Origin: Benincasa hispida
Taxonomy: Eukaryota; Streptophyta; Magnoliopsida; Cucurbitales; Cucurbitaceae
Length of the DNA stretch: 64,000 bases
Reading direction: 5' to 3'
Assembly: GCF_009727055.1 (NCBI RefSeq)
Contig: NC_052355.1
Coordinates: forward strand, 1,320,370 to 1,384,369
This document shows positions 1 through 11,100 of the stretch, piece by piece. The translations under genes were made by a program, and so were the position numbers. The stretch's first letter is position 1; each line of letters begins with the position of its first letter. The notes beneath the pieces are model-generated. The model was not told the DNA's origin, made no database searches, and was given only the letters and a program-made list of their open reading frames with translations.

Positions 1-1212
1 TTAGGTGGGCCCTTATTCTGGGGACACCATAGATGCGGCCCACTTTGTAGTTAGTACAAACGATGTGATCCTGAATCGTTCATATAGAGATATGTGAGTG
101 GGGGCATCCTATGTAAAGAGTTTCATAAGATCGAACATGAAATAGTCACTTTTTATGTTCTAAACACCGTTTTATGTATAAAACTGACTATTTCGTTAAT
201 TGATGACCTAGGTAACTTAATCTTAATCTGAGCTAACTATGAACTCCTGTTCACTTAGAATTATCCTTAGATCTGCATAGGTGAGGGAGGCTCAATATCG
301 CTGGCTCAATAAGCCTCCCTTTCAGGGGTAAGATCGGGTGGATAGCTTGGAACATAGGGTGCAAGACGGAATTCACTCCTACCCGTTATAGGACAAGTAG
401 ATAGGTTGTTCCCTTTAGTACTGAATCCAGGTCTTGAACAAGGGGCCCTACCCTCTCCTTGGCCCGAGAGGAATTCGGTTTATAGGTTGGACCTTAAACC
501 AATTGTTCACTAGAGGATCAGTGAAACTTAAAGAACAAGATGTAGTCTTGGGGGTAAAAATGTTTTTATGACCCAGCTGAGATTACGAACAACCTGTGAA
601 GGATTAACTTACTAATCATGATTATATCAAATGTACACAAATATATCTATATTGAGGGGAGTGCAACTACGGGACTTAGTGTAATGACCCGTTAGTTAAC
701 GAATGTTGATTAGCTCAGTCTAAAGAGTTTAGGTAGCTAATCTTGGATTGTTGGAGCCCATGATCTATAGGTCCATTAGGTTCCCCTACTAGCTCATATG
801 GAATAAACTTAGAACAGTATGATAGAATAATTTGAATTGTTCGAATTAGGTAGAGAGAGAGAAACCAACAAGTATATGTGATAGTGGTCGGGTTTTTTTT
901 AGTTAGAGATACAGCTTTAATATTTAATTGTGTTTAAATATCAAGAATATGAATACCTTCATATTCGGAAGCTCGAAAAATGATGGAAATGTCAAAGTTG
1001 AAAAAGTCAAAGAGTTGACTTTTGACTTTGAAAAGTCAAAACTTTGACCGACCTTATATTCAAATGTGATTTGAATTTCGAGAAAATGAATGCGGATTCA
1101 TGCTCGGGAGGTCAAAATTAGTCAACACGAAAAAAATCATAAAAAGTCAAAATGTTGACTTTTTGGTCAAAGTTTGACTTTGACCAAATGACTATTTTGC
1201 CCTTTGACTATA
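1..1212 (+). mobile_element. LTR fragment of the TGTTGG family
   Basis: This stretch is closely similar, base after base, to about 3539-4757, which lies inside a complete LTR, so it is a second copy in the same orientation. Its 5' tip lies outside the window. Shared landmarks are the 'gtgagtgggggcatcctatg' block near 100, the 'ggaattcactcctac' block near 369, the GGGGCCC block near 442 and the run of GTCAAAG/CTTTGAC motifs at 1000-1205. It stops at about 1212 beside a TATATAAGG stretch, exactly where the left arm of the large inverted repeat begins. Confidence 0.75.
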
Positions 1213-1565
1213 TAAGGGTAGAGATGCACCGGCGATGGCGCAGCAGAATTCATGATCGAGCCACTGGGACTAGTTTTTACGCTTCTGCATCATGAGATTT
1301 AGAGTTCTTTTCATGTTTCTCTTAATGTTTAGTTTTGATGTTTGAAACTTATTATTAAGAATTGTTTTTCATATGTATATATTAACCTTTATGATTTATG
1401 GGTACCCTATTATTGTTTTTAACAATTGTATTTAATAAATGTCTTTTGAACTTCTCTTGTTTTAATTAGCATTTATTTCAAATAACTGAGCGTCATTTTA
1501 AATTCTTTGCATGCATTTATTTTAGTAACGACCTTACCTAAGTCCTAGGGGGTCGGGTTATTACA
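1213..1565 (-). mobile_element. 3' end of a Ty3/gypsy-type LTR (left-arm copy)
   Basis: Read on the minus strand the segment opens at its outer tip with TGTAATAACCCGACCCC, so the element-sense LTR ends ...GGGTTATTACA. It equals 16848-17200 in the right arm, where the LTR continues for another 2 kb. Here it is cut off at 1213 by the arm boundary. No primer binding site follows the tip, which fits a 3' LTR end or a solo LTR. Confidence 0.55.
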
Positions 1566-2740
1566 CTTGGCTTACACCTTTCAGTGATCAGCCGCGTTCC
1601 CATATGTCTATGGTGAAACAGTGATGAACGTGGTGAATGCAAGATTGTTTCCATCTTTGGAAATACTTCTCGCTTTAGTTAACGCATTCTTCTAACCTTC
1701 TTTCGAGAAGTGGAATGACATCTTCACTTCTGCTCTCACAGGTGAAGATGTCGTCGAGCATGCGTTAGCTAAACTTAGCTGAATTCTTCAACAAAGATTA
1801 CTTACTCGCTTAATCCTTCCCCCCTTACCATGAGGGATTAGTTACACATGGTGAAGGAAATGGATGATGAATGTATGGTAAAGAACAGATAGATGACGAT
1901 GAATATGATAATGATATTCAAATCTAACGATAAGCGTTTGTTATAGATAATGAATGAAAGATTAGAGATGAACACAGTAGATGAATAGAAAGTTAGAACA
2001 AAATATGGAAAGCGTGTCAATGTCTTGACACGGATCCTGATCAGAGACGATTTTCTTGCTAGCGTGCAGGAGGAATGTAGTGAAGAACTTCCTTCTCAGG
2101 CTTCTTTTCCAGGTAGAAGTGATCTTTGCACAGAGCTTCTTCTTCGGGAATGGGAATGAATTTCTTGCTCTTGAGACTTACCTTTCGGTCTTGTCTTGTG
2201 TTTCTCCCTGGATTTTCTCTAAGTTGTCTCTTCAGACCAGCCTCCTTTCTTTGAATTTGATGTTGCTATTTATAGACCTTGGCATCTTCTGCATCATTGG
2301 TCCCGCTCTGAAAAGCTGATTTTCCTGCCATGGCTTAGTGGAAACGTCCACTCTGCTCCACATTTAATTTGTCAGAATCGTACAACAGAAAGGTTGTACA
2401 ATTTCAGAAGTCCTTGCGAATGCGTCGCTCTTTAGAACTACGATCGATCACCGCATGTGGTGAAAATGCGTTGATCGTTTGCGTCCATGATCAATCGTCG
2501 CATTCACTGCAATTGCGTTCTTCTTTTTTTCGTTCTTGATCAATTGTCGCATGCGATGATAATGCATTGTTCTTTCTTTGTCCTCGAGCGGTTGTCGCAT
2601 GCGGTGACCTGTTTCCTACAAAACAAAGACTTGGACATTCCATTTAGCCATCGCAATGGGGTTAGCTAGTGTACTTACAACACTTCACGACTTTTGCATT
2701 TCTAACCAATTTCTATACGGTCGACGCAACTTTTTCCTTC
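1566..2740. other. Unclassified repeated segment, no gene
   Basis: Present a second time, inverted, at 15661-16847. It contains imperfect 'gatcaatcgtcgcat' and 'atgcggtga' motifs like those in the Tat-type LTRs at 26-28 kb. The short ORFs on either strand show no recognisable domain and overlap each other. I see a repeat fragment, not a gene. Confidence 0.5.
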
Positions 2741-3337
2741 TTTTTTCCACATAATCTAAATAAAACTGTATAAATAACTTGTATTTCTACAAGTTATCAG
2801 TATTTATAACTCTTATAAATTTAACTTATGTGTCATGCTTCATGCAATATCCATTCATTACTATATATAACTCTTATGTACTTAGTAATGAACTAAGCAT
2901 ACATGCTTCCATACACCCTTATACTACAACACTTATAATATAAAGATGATGCATGAATATGCTTAATGCATGTATAAATATAACTCTTATATTATATGAT
3001 GCATCAGCATGCACTTAAGTAATTTAATCATGCAAACTACTATATCATAACCCTTACAATATAGAGATGATGCATGACCAATGCATAACCTAAGGTGGGA
3101 TTTCAACTATATGCCATACTATATGACATATAATAAAACATACATCTTATATACATTCTCCACAATTAATGGACCAGGATGCTTAGCCTCAAAAACTGGA
3201 AATTAAATTCTATCTATTACATAAAACCATCGAGCAAACTAGTTCACAAGCGAACCAAGTCTTGAACCGCCTGACGAAGACTTCTTCCTGATTGGCGAGT
3301 AACCACGATCACATAGCTACAATCGAGTACCATTTAC
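2741..3337 (-). mobile_element. Internal region of non-autonomous LTR element A (part 1)
   Basis: Matches 15065-15660 inverted. The stretch 3180-3300 also resembles 8620-8720 of element D in reverse complement (the 'cggttcaagac...ttcgc...gtgaac' block). It is therefore internal sequence shared by related large LTR elements. It is AT-rich, dense in stop codons, and shows no gag or pol motif. It is interrupted at 3338 by the solo LTR; the 5-bp target TTTAC occupies 3333-3337. Confidence 0.55.
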
Positions 3338-5297
3338 TGTTGGATTTTATGTCCTAAAACTCGTAATTTGTAAATTAATAAACATATTCTATTTTGTTTT
3401 TCGATAAAATTGTTATTGGAATTGTAATCTTGAATTTAATAAACTAAGGTTCTGAGGCTATTTAATGTAGTTTGAACTTTATGTAGTGACATAAATGTGG
3501 ATCAAGTTCAAATATATAGTCAAAATAGTCTATAGTATATGAATAAGGTTGGGCGCCTTATTCTGGGGACACTATGGATGCGACCCACTCTGTAGTTAGT
3601 ATAAACGATTTGATCCTGAATCGTTCATATAAAGATATGTGAGTGGGGGCATCCTATGCAATGAGTTTGCATAAGACTAAACCATGAAATAGTCACTTTT
3701 TACGTTCTAAATGTCGTTTTATGTAAAAAAAATTGACTATTTCGTTAATTGATGACTTAGGTAACTTAATCTTAATCCTGAGCTAACTATGAACTCCTAT
3801 TCACTCAGAATTATCCTTAGATCTGCATAAGGTGAGGGTAGCTCATCATCGCTGGCCCAATAAGCCTCTCATTTCAGGGGTAAGATCGGGAATAGCTTGT
3901 GAACATAGAGTGCAAGACGGAATTCACTCCTACCTGTTATAGAGATAATAGATAGGTTGTTCCCTTTAGTACTGAATCCAGGTCTTGAACAAGGGGCCCC
4001 ACTCTCTCCTTGGCTCGAGAGGGATTCGGTTTATAGGTTGGACCTTAAACCAATTATTCATTAGAGAATCAATAGAATTTAAGGAATAAGATGTAGTCAT
4101 TCGGGAGGTTAAACTGGTGTTATGACCTAGCCGAGATTACGAACAACCTGTGAAGGATTAGCTTACTAATCATGGTTATATCAAATGGACACAAATATAT
4201 CTATAGTGAGGGGAGTGCAACTACGAGACTATAGTGGAATGACCCATTAGTTAACGAATGTTGATTAGCTTCGTCTAAAGAGTTTAGCCAGCTAATCTTG
4301 GATCGTTGGAGCCCATGATCTATAGGTCCATTAGGTTCCCCTATTAGCTCATATGGAATAAACTTAGAATAGTATGATAGAATAATTTGAATTGTTCGAA
4401 TTAGGTGAAGAGAGAGAGACAAGTATATGTGATATGGTGGTCGGTTTTACAGTTTAGAGATACAGTTTTAATATTTAAATGTGATTTAAATATCAAGAAT
4501 ATGAATACGTTCATGTTCGGAAGCTCGAAAATAATGGAAATGGTCAAAGATGTAAAAAGTCCTAGAGTTGACTTTTGACTTTGAAAAGTCAAACTTTGAC
4601 CGACCTTATATTCAAATGTGATTTTAATTTCGAAAAATGAATGTGGATTCATGCTCGAGAGGTCAAAATAAGTCGACACGAGAAAAATCATAAAAAGTTA
4701 AAATGTTGACTTTTTGGTCAAAGTTTGACTTTGACCAAATTACTATTTTGCCCTTTGACTAAAGTTAGTGGGAAAATCCAAACTTTTCTTAGATAATTCT
4801 ACTAACAAAATAGTGGGCTAGGTGTTGGCTTATAGTGGAGACATTAAGCCCACTAAGATAGTGGATTATAAGTGTTGGGTTTTTATGGATTTCTTTCATG
4901 CAAATGTTGCATGGTTTTTCTATAAAATGGGCTTTTCAATTTGGTTTAAAGACTTTTGTCAATTTTGTCAAATTTAGTTTTTCAAAATTGGGCTGAAAAA
5001 AGGAAAATCCAAAACAAAAATTCCATCTTCTTTTTTCCATCTCTTTCTCTCTCTCGATTTTCTTCATCCACCGGGTCCCACAACCCGGTTCTGAGTCCAG
5101 AGGATAGTAGGTCAAATCTAGTGGTGGTCCGTTCGTGTTCGGGTCAAGATTCAGCAAGGAAAAGTGGTTTTCGGGAGCTTCAAAGGTAAGTTAATTACTG
5201 TTTTTTTCCTTCAAATTGCATGTTTTTTCCTTTAAATTAAAAGCAATTAGAGTGTAATTAGGTCCTTATTCCGCTGTGTATGTCTTGAGTTCCATCA
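3338..5297 (+). mobile_element. Solo LTR with 5-bp target-site duplication
   Basis: A complete LTR of 1960 bp that starts TGTTGGATTTTATGTCC and ends TTGAGTTCCATCA, so it has TG...CA tips. It is flanked by the same 5 bp, TTTAC, at 3333-3337 and 5298-5302, as expected for one integration event. There is no PBS, coding region or second LTR, so internal DNA was probably lost by LTR-LTR recombination. Inside are the GTCAAAG-rich stretch (4550-4760), a TATA box (4921-4927), a purine/pyrimidine-rich leader and a splice-donor-like AAAG|GTAAGT at 5182-5191. It sits within the internal region of element A and is therefore younger than A. Confidence 0.85.
4921..4927 (+). promoter_or_regulatory. TATA box of the solo LTR
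   Basis: TATAAAA followed by TGGGC, about 1.58 kb into the LTR and 370 bp before its end, the usual place for the U3/R boundary. The same box occurs on the minus strand in the right-arm copy near 13467-13480 and in the truncated third copy near 21926-21938. Confidence 0.5.
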
Positions 5298-5512
5298 TTT
5301 ACAATGAAATGAAGCATGAGGCCATTCAATCATTTAGTGCACTAATATTAAATGCAGGTCTAAACGATCGTATAGACGACGACTATGTTGTGAGGCATGA
5401 TCGTCTAGACGATTGAAGAACGAGCAATAAGTAACTTTTGCCCCACGGTCGTATAGTCAATGACTAAGCGATGAAGCTTGCTGACCTACATGATCGTTTA
5501 GTACACGCGCAT

Positions 5513-5701
5513 CTACCTTGCAGCCGAGTATCCCATACTCAACAATCGCTTACCCACATTGTTTACACGATCTAACCAACGCTTGGTCTTCTTAATCCTG
5601 GAAGTAATACGCAACTCCTTGCCTTGAAGATTCATCACAAGCGACTCAAACGGGCTCAAACACTTTGAATTAAAAACTCGATAGCAAGTTAGTATGCCCA
5701 A
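5513..5701 (-). CDS. 62-codon ORF after the PBS of element A (doubtful)
   Basis: Begins MGILTCYRVFNS and is Lys/Arg-rich in its second half (RITSRIKKTKR). It starts about 190 bp after the PBS, where gag would start in a full element. The same ORF is present at 12690-12908 and 21152-21340 because the DNA is nearly identical. The homologous stretch in related element D (about 7700-7760) has no equivalent ORF, so sequence age, not selection, may explain its survival. I recognise no domain. Confidence 0.2.
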   Translation of the reverse strand: MGILTCYRVFNSKCLSPFESLVMNLQGKELRITSRIKKTKRWLDRVNNVGKRLLSMGYSAAR

Positions 5702-5893
5702 AAAACATAGGAGCCTTACAATTAACTTTGAGAATGTACAGAATTAATAACAAGGGGCAATCATCCCAGAAACTCCATTAATCAACATCCACAAACAAAT
5801 TTAACATTTAAACAGAATGTAGACATGTTGAAAATCCACCAAGTAAGTAAATGCTATTATATACATAAATGGATTTCGAATATTAGAACTTGA

Positions 5894-5904
5894 CTCTGAT
5901 ACCA
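5894..5904 (-). other. Primer binding site of element A
   Basis: The plus strand reads CTCTGATACCA, so the element strand has TGGTATCAGAG, the complement of the 3' end of plant initiator tRNA-Met. It lies 2 bases from the LTR end at 5907. Confidence 0.75.
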
Positions 5905-5906
5905 AT

Positions 5907-7452
5907 TCAAGAAACTCTTATCAAAGACAATCCATGAGCGGAAGCACGATTGATCTAAATTTATTGTGATAAATTTACAAGCATTCACAAACATACAAAG
6001 CAGTTATGCATCTTTTAACAAATTACGACATGCTTTATTAATTAAATACAAAAAGAACGAGAGACATACCTTTGAAGAACTCTTATTCTACTGAAATCTC
6101 GCCCTCGTGAAGAACTTGGACAGCAAAATCTCGCTCATACTGAGAATGCCTACCCGACCTTGCTCTCGATGTTGCTTTGAACACGAACAATCTTCTCCAC
6201 GAACAGGCTACCTCTCAGACACCACCACTCAGCAACCTTTGTATTCTCGGAGTGAGAATCCAGGAGGTGTGGGCTCTATTTTATTTCGTAGAGGGATGGA
6301 GGAAGGAAACAACCGAACTAAATGATTAAGTGAGTGGGAGAAGGCAGATCGCATAGACACAGAAGATACTTGATCGTTTAGTAAATCTCGCTCTCGTGAG
6401 AATCGTCTACACGATCGCTTAGTCTCTCGCTTAGATCCTTTACACAATCGTTTAGTAAATGTTGCTCTGTTACACGATCGTTTAGAAATCTCACTAGATC
6501 GTTTACACAATCATTTAGAAATCTCGCTATCACACGATCGTTTAGAAATGTCTCGCTATCTTTTAGTATATCATTGAGGGCTATCGTGTAGTCTCTCACT
6601 TAAAGAGAAACGATTAGAAATTTTCTTAATGAAGCGATGATTTACAAAAATGAAAACATTTTTCATTTTATCCTTCAGTTATGAAAACTAAACATAACCT
6701 CCCACTTCATGCACGGTTAAAGGAGAAACTACCAACAATTATCGTATAATTATTTTAATTATAAATAAATATAATAACTATCTTATCATATTATATTTAT
6801 AACCTATAGTTTTAGTATCACATCATATGTAACATTTAAACCATAGTTCTTTTCTTCTTTACTTGATATAAATCATATTTATATCAAATTCCTCCAATTA
6901 ATGTATCTCATACATCATATCAATTATATCATATATAACTGAACCAGTTTAATCATATCATATATAATCAAACTCCCTCTTGTCAATTTGAACACTTCAA
7001 ACTGACCCAAAAACTGATTCTCAACTTGAATCCATTGAGCTACCAAGGGGACCTTATGTGCTTGTAGCTTTAAGCTCCAACGGTACATGAATAGCTGACT
7101 AAACTCTTTAGTCACGAGATCCACCGTTAACTGTCGGGCACTCCACTAAAGACTGACAGCTGCACTCTTCTCACCATAGATATATTTCTATGTCTATCGG
7201 ATATAACCAGTCAACAGTAGATAAACCTTCATAGATCGCTCGTAAGTACAGTTGGAAAAATTTACCATTTTGACCCTATAGTTACATCTAACTCCTTAAG
7301 TATCATTGATCCCTCTAATGAACAATAAATCATAGTCCTACTATGAGTGGACACCTCTAGGGCCTTGAGAAGGTGTGTGGCACCACATCGTTCAAGCCCC
7401 AGAATCAGCCCTTAAGGGAGTAATCTATCTGCTTACCCCTGTTATGAGGAAG
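5907..7452 (-). mobile_element. 5' LTR of element A (truncated at gap)
   Basis: Reads from the N at 7453 down to 5907 on the minus strand and is near-identical to 19388-20946. It holds an array of CGATCGTTTAG-like motifs (6372-6590), a splice-donor-like site ending at 6064-6070 (CATACC on the plus strand) and the TTCCGCT block near the LTR end. Its 5' tip is missing. Stops occur throughout, and the ORFs here arise from the motif array. Confidence 0.7.
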
Positions 7453-7453
7453 N
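7453..7453. other. Single-N assembly junction
   Basis: One N separates LTR A (up to 7452) from the last 17 bases of the 5' LTR of element D (7454-7470). Both sides belong to the same LTR superfamily but to different members, so this could be a misjoin. Confidence 0.8.
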
Positions 7454-7472
7454 GAATAAGAGTTCCTTCAAT

Positions 7473-7484
7473 TGGTATCAGAGC
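7473..7484 (+). other. Primer binding site of element D
   Basis: TGGTATCAGAGC, complementary to the 3' end of plant initiator tRNA-Met, two bases after the LTR end. Confidence 0.8.
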
Positions 7485-7784
7485 ACTCGATTTTCTAATA
7501 TTCCAATTCATTGCTGCAAAAGAATTGCAAATACATTCTTGGTGGGTGCATTTCTACACTGTTTAATCGTTAAATTGTTGTGGATGTGTGGATTTATGGA
7601 TGTTTTCGTGGATGTTAGCCTCGGTTTGTTTTAATTCTTCTACATTTGCGGTTGTTTGTAAAGGTCCCTGTGTTTTTGGGCATTAATAATCGTTATCGAG
7701 TCTGTATTCAAAGTCTGTTTGAGTTTTGAATCGTTCGCAAAGAAGATCGGAGCATGCGTTGTGGTTCTTTGAGGAAGGTATACG

Positions 7785-8021
7785 ATCAAGTGTTGATCAC
7801 ATCGTACAGACGATGGGGAATGCGATCAAGTGTTGATCTCATCGTGCAGTCAATGCAATACGCGATCGATGTTGATCGCATCGGTTAAATGATGGGGTAT
7901 ATGATCAAGTGTTGATCGCATCGTGCAGTCAATGGGGTACGCGATCACTGATGATCGCATTGTGTAGACGATCAGGTAAGCGATCAAGGGTTGATCGCAT
8001 CATGTTGAAGATCGGTTATGA
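7785..8021 (+). repeat. 39-40 bp tandem array centred on GATCAA-GTG-TTGATC
   Basis: Six units start at 7785, 7824, 7864, 7903, 7943 and 7982. Each carries the small palindrome GATCAAGTGTTGATC or a variant, followed by GCATCG and a short spacer. The regular spacing shows tandem growth. There is no protein reading frame across it. Confidence 0.8.
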
Positions 8022-8047
8022 AATCACTGAGTCTCGAGTCGTGTAAC

Positions 8048-8490
8048 AAGGTAAATCGTTTACCTGGTTGCATGAATCGATTAGACAATAAGATGCTTGC
8101 GTATCGTTTAACGCACGGGCCTGGTCGATCATTTAGGTCAGCAAGCTTCATCGCATAGTAAATGATTAAACGATCGCTTAGTAACACAAGGTAAATCGTT
8201 TACCTGGTTGCACGCATCGGTTAGACGATGAGATACTCACGTATCATTTAACATGCGCGCGCACTAGACGATCGTTTAGGTCAACAAGCTTCATCGCTTA
8301 GTAAATGACTAAACAATAATTTTGTAATGCAAGGTAAATCGTTTACCTGGTTGCATGCATCAGTTAGCCGATGAGATGGTCGTGTATCGTTTAACGCACG
8401 CACGCACTGGACGATCGTTTAGGTCAGTAAGCTTCATCACTTAGTAAATGACTAAACGATCGCTTAGTAATACAAGGTAAATCGTTTACC
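8048..8490 (+). repeat. ~142-bp tandem array with palindrome AGGTAAA-TCG-TTTACCT
   Basis: The palindromic block starts at 8048, 8188, 8331 and 8474, giving three full units of 140, 143 and 143 bp and a partial fourth. Each unit also holds a CGATCGTTTAG-like motif, 'agcaagcttcatcg' and 'agtaaatgactaaac'. Units differ by point changes, so the array is not fresh. No open frame runs through it. Confidence 0.8.
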
Positions 8491-9040
8491 TATCGTCGTG
8501 CTATGCGATCGCATAGACGATCAGGCTTCGCAGCCTCCTCGTCGTCTATGCGATCGTTTAATTATGCTCCTATCTTCTAGTGTGTGTTGAACGATCGTAT
8601 ACCTACGACATTTACTACACGATGGAGTTCTCCTAGCGGTTCAAGACCCAGTTCGCCTGTGAACCGGTTTGCTCGATGAAAAATGTAATAGATAGGGTTA
8701 TTTCATTCCGGTTTTGTAAAGGCTCATCCTGGTCCATAAATCCTTCATTTTTTACATGCGATGTAGGTTTTTAATATGTCATATGGTATGCACATATAGA
8801 TAAACCCCACCTTAGGTCATGCATATTTTCTTAATTATAAATGCATGTTTTAATTTACATAAATGCATGCTCATGCATCATATAATATAAGGGTTATATT
8901 TATATATGCTTTATTTTTTTTTCTTTTGTTATATTTATAAGCGTTATAAATACTTCATCAAGTGGGATGAGTGTTTTAGTTGTTTATTTTATGAATGGTT
9001 ATAAAATGAAATTAGAACTAAAATAATTAATAAAAGATCA

Positions 9041-9616
9041 TTATGTAGCAAGTCTACCTAAACGATTGTTTAACTTTTTCCTAAGCAATCGTTTAGCTCC
9101 CGGTATTTACTAAACAATCGTATAAACGATCGCTTAGTTTTTCCTACGTGATCGTTTTGGACGATCGCTCACCCTTTTCCTACACGATCGTTTACCTTTT
9201 CCTACACAATCGTGTAGACGATCGTTTACTTTTACTATACGATCATAAACTTCACCTAAACGATCAAGCATCATGTCTATGCGATAGACGACCTCTTCTC
9301 CCACTTGCTTGATCATTGTGTATGGTCGCTCTTCCTCCTTCCCTCTACCAAATCCGAACAAAGCCCACACTTTGGATTCTCACTCCAAAAATATGAAGGC
9401 TCTAAGTGGTGTTGTCTTCTCTGATTCCTTCTTTTCGAGTGGTAACTTTTCGAGGTAGACGGTTGGGCTTCAGACTCGAGAAATTTTCATCTATATGATT
9501 TCTTGATCCCTTTAGCATTATGAAAGTATGTTTGAATGTATATGCAGTAATTCTATCACAATGAATTGGAAAGATCCGCTACTACTCGTAGGTACTCTTG
9601 AATAAGAGTTCCTTCA
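9041..9616 (+). mobile_element. 3' LTR (partial) of element D
   Basis: Carries a CGATCGTTTAG-like array at 9060-9262 and the 'gcccacac...ggattctcactcc' block also found at 20581-20608. It ends AGAGTTCCTTCA at 9616, almost identical to the 5' LTR end at 7470. The first two thirds of the LTR are absent, and the start at about 9041 is estimated. Confidence 0.6.
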
Positions 9617-10527
9617 ATCTAATGGGTCACTCACTAAAGCCTATAGTTGAACTCCCTTCACTGTAGATGTATTATGTCCACTTGATATGACCATGATTAG
9701 TAAGTTAACCCTTCATAGGTTATTTGTAATAACAGTTGGGTCAAATCTCTGTTTTACCCCCGAAATTACCTCTTGTTCCTTAAATGCCATTGATCCTCGA
9801 ATGAAGAATTGATTTGTGATTCAATCAACAAACCGAGTCCCTCTCGGGCCAATGAGAGGATGGGGCCCCTTGTTTAAGACCTGGAGTCAACACTTAATGG
9901 AACAACCTCTCTACTATCCCTAAAAGCGGGTAGGAGTGAATTCCATCTTGCACCCTTTGTCCCAGCTATCTATTCGGTGCTACCTCTAAAATGGGAGTTT
10001 ATTGAGTTGGATTTGTTGAGCCAACCCTCACCTATGAAATCTAAGGATAATCCCAAAGAAATAGGAGTTCATAATTAGCTTAGGATTAAGGTCAAGTTAC
10101 CTAGGTCATCGCTTTGAAATAGTTAGTCCTAAATAGTAAACAGCGTTATAAAGTAAGAGTGAATGATTTCATGGTCCGATCTTGTACAAACCTTTTTACA
10201 TAGGACGCCCCCACTCCTCATGTCATAACATGTACGAATTAGGATCACTTCGTTTGTAATAACTACAGAGTAGGCCACATCTAATAGTGTTACCAGAATA
10301 AGGCACCCGACCTTATTCATATCTATAAATCATTTTGACTATTTACTCAAACCTGATCCACTTTTATGTCTCCACATAAAGTTCAAGTACTCATGTAATA
10401 GTCATGGGTCTTCTTAGGTTTATTGGACTTCTAATAAGCAATACATATATTCAATAACAATTTATTGAATTTGCAGAATAAGTTTCATTGTTAACAAACC
10501 ACAAGTTTTAGGACATAAAACCCAATA
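9617..10527 (-). mobile_element. 5' part of a TGTTGG-family LTR
   Basis: On the minus strand it opens TATTGGGTTTTATGTCC (TG decayed to TA) at 10527 and follows the landmarks of the 3338 LTR: CCCCACTC...GGACGCC, GGAATTCACTCC, GGGGCCCC, and the 'taagttaacccttcataggtt' block. It breaks off at 9617 where element D ends. The sequence is diverged, so this is a different subfamily. Confidence 0.65.
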
Positions 10528-11100
10528 ATATCATATACCCCAAGTAGCTCTCACTGAATGTTCTACATAGGGGTTCATTAACTTAGACCATCCGACTACT
10601 GATTTTATCTAATTGTGTTTAATTTACTCAAAAATAACTATTGTCTTTGAAAATTAAACAAGTTTGAGTAAAGTCCCATTAAACTCTTTAACGGACTATC
10701 CTCAAATTTGCATGCATGCATCAAATCTATCTAATTCACCTTTTTAGGTAGGTTCCCAGGTAGGGGTGTTCTGTTTCTGTTAGCTTAAGTACCCTAGCCT
10801 AGACAGAACCTGCCTTAGAAAAAAGGTCCCTTATAGATAGATTTGTTACATATTTAATCTTTTATTAGTCAATTTAATCCTATTACACTGATTAAAAGAT
10901 TAAACCTTAGGTTTCTAATCTCACTAGAACCGTAATCTTAGGTTTATCTCCATCAAGTTTTAAAACACTTTTAAAAACATGATTCAAGCCTAAGTTCGCA
11001 TGCATGTCATTCTTATTAATTTTAGTTCTAATTTCCCTTATAACTCTTATAAATGAAACAACCAAAACCATTCACATTTCTATACATAACTAGGTATTTG
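10528..11100 (-). mobile_element. Internal 3' region next to the 9617-10527 LTR
   Basis: On the minus strand this leads up to the LTR start at 10527 through 'gagagctacttggggtata', a plausible degraded polypurine tract. The part at 11000-11080 resembles 8970-9030 of element D ('aaattagaactaaaat', 'ggttgttt'). There is no coding motif. Confidence 0.45.

Larger units (their letters stand above)
5303..5906 (-). mobile_element. Internal 5' region of element A, with leader and PBS
   Basis: Read on the minus strand, element A runs from its PBS (5904) into a leader and then into CGATCGTTTAG-rich DNA (5360-5510) before the solo LTR insertion. It is nearly identical to 12485-13093 and 20947-21548. No gag or pol domain follows, so this is probably a LARD-like non-autonomous retrotransposon. 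Confidence 0.6.
1213..6250. repeat. Left arm of a ~5-kb inverted repeat
   Basis: The reverse complement of this segment matches 12143-17200 almost throughout. Anchors are 1216-1240 against 17175-17200, the gypsy LTR tip at 1527-1565, the solo LTR at 3338-5297, the PBS at 5894-5904 and the LTR end up to 6250. The differences I spotted are mostly 1-3 base indels. The spacer between the arms is about 5.9 kb. Distally the left arm meets an LTR fragment, while the right arm runs on into the rest of a gypsy LTR. Proximally the left arm runs on into its own LTR, while the right arm switches to another LTR. Confidence 0.85.
7454..9616 (+). mobile_element. Non-autonomous LTR element D (LARD-like)
   Basis: The order is: last 17 bases of a 5' LTR (GAATAAGAGTTCCTTCA, 7454-7470), PBS (7473-7484), an internal region without gag or pol, two tandem arrays (7785-8021 and 8048-8490), a stretch similar to the internal part of element A (8620-9035), then the 3' part of a 3' LTR that ends at 9616 with nearly the same 17 bases. 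Matching LTR ends on both sides support one element. The 5' LTR is lost at the N and the first part of the 3' LTR is missing. Confidence 0.65.

Noticed and set aside
4936..5189. ORFs on both strands in the LTR leader (also 13208-13530)
   Set aside because: Both strands are open over the same stretch of a solo LTR; this is non-coding leader sequence.
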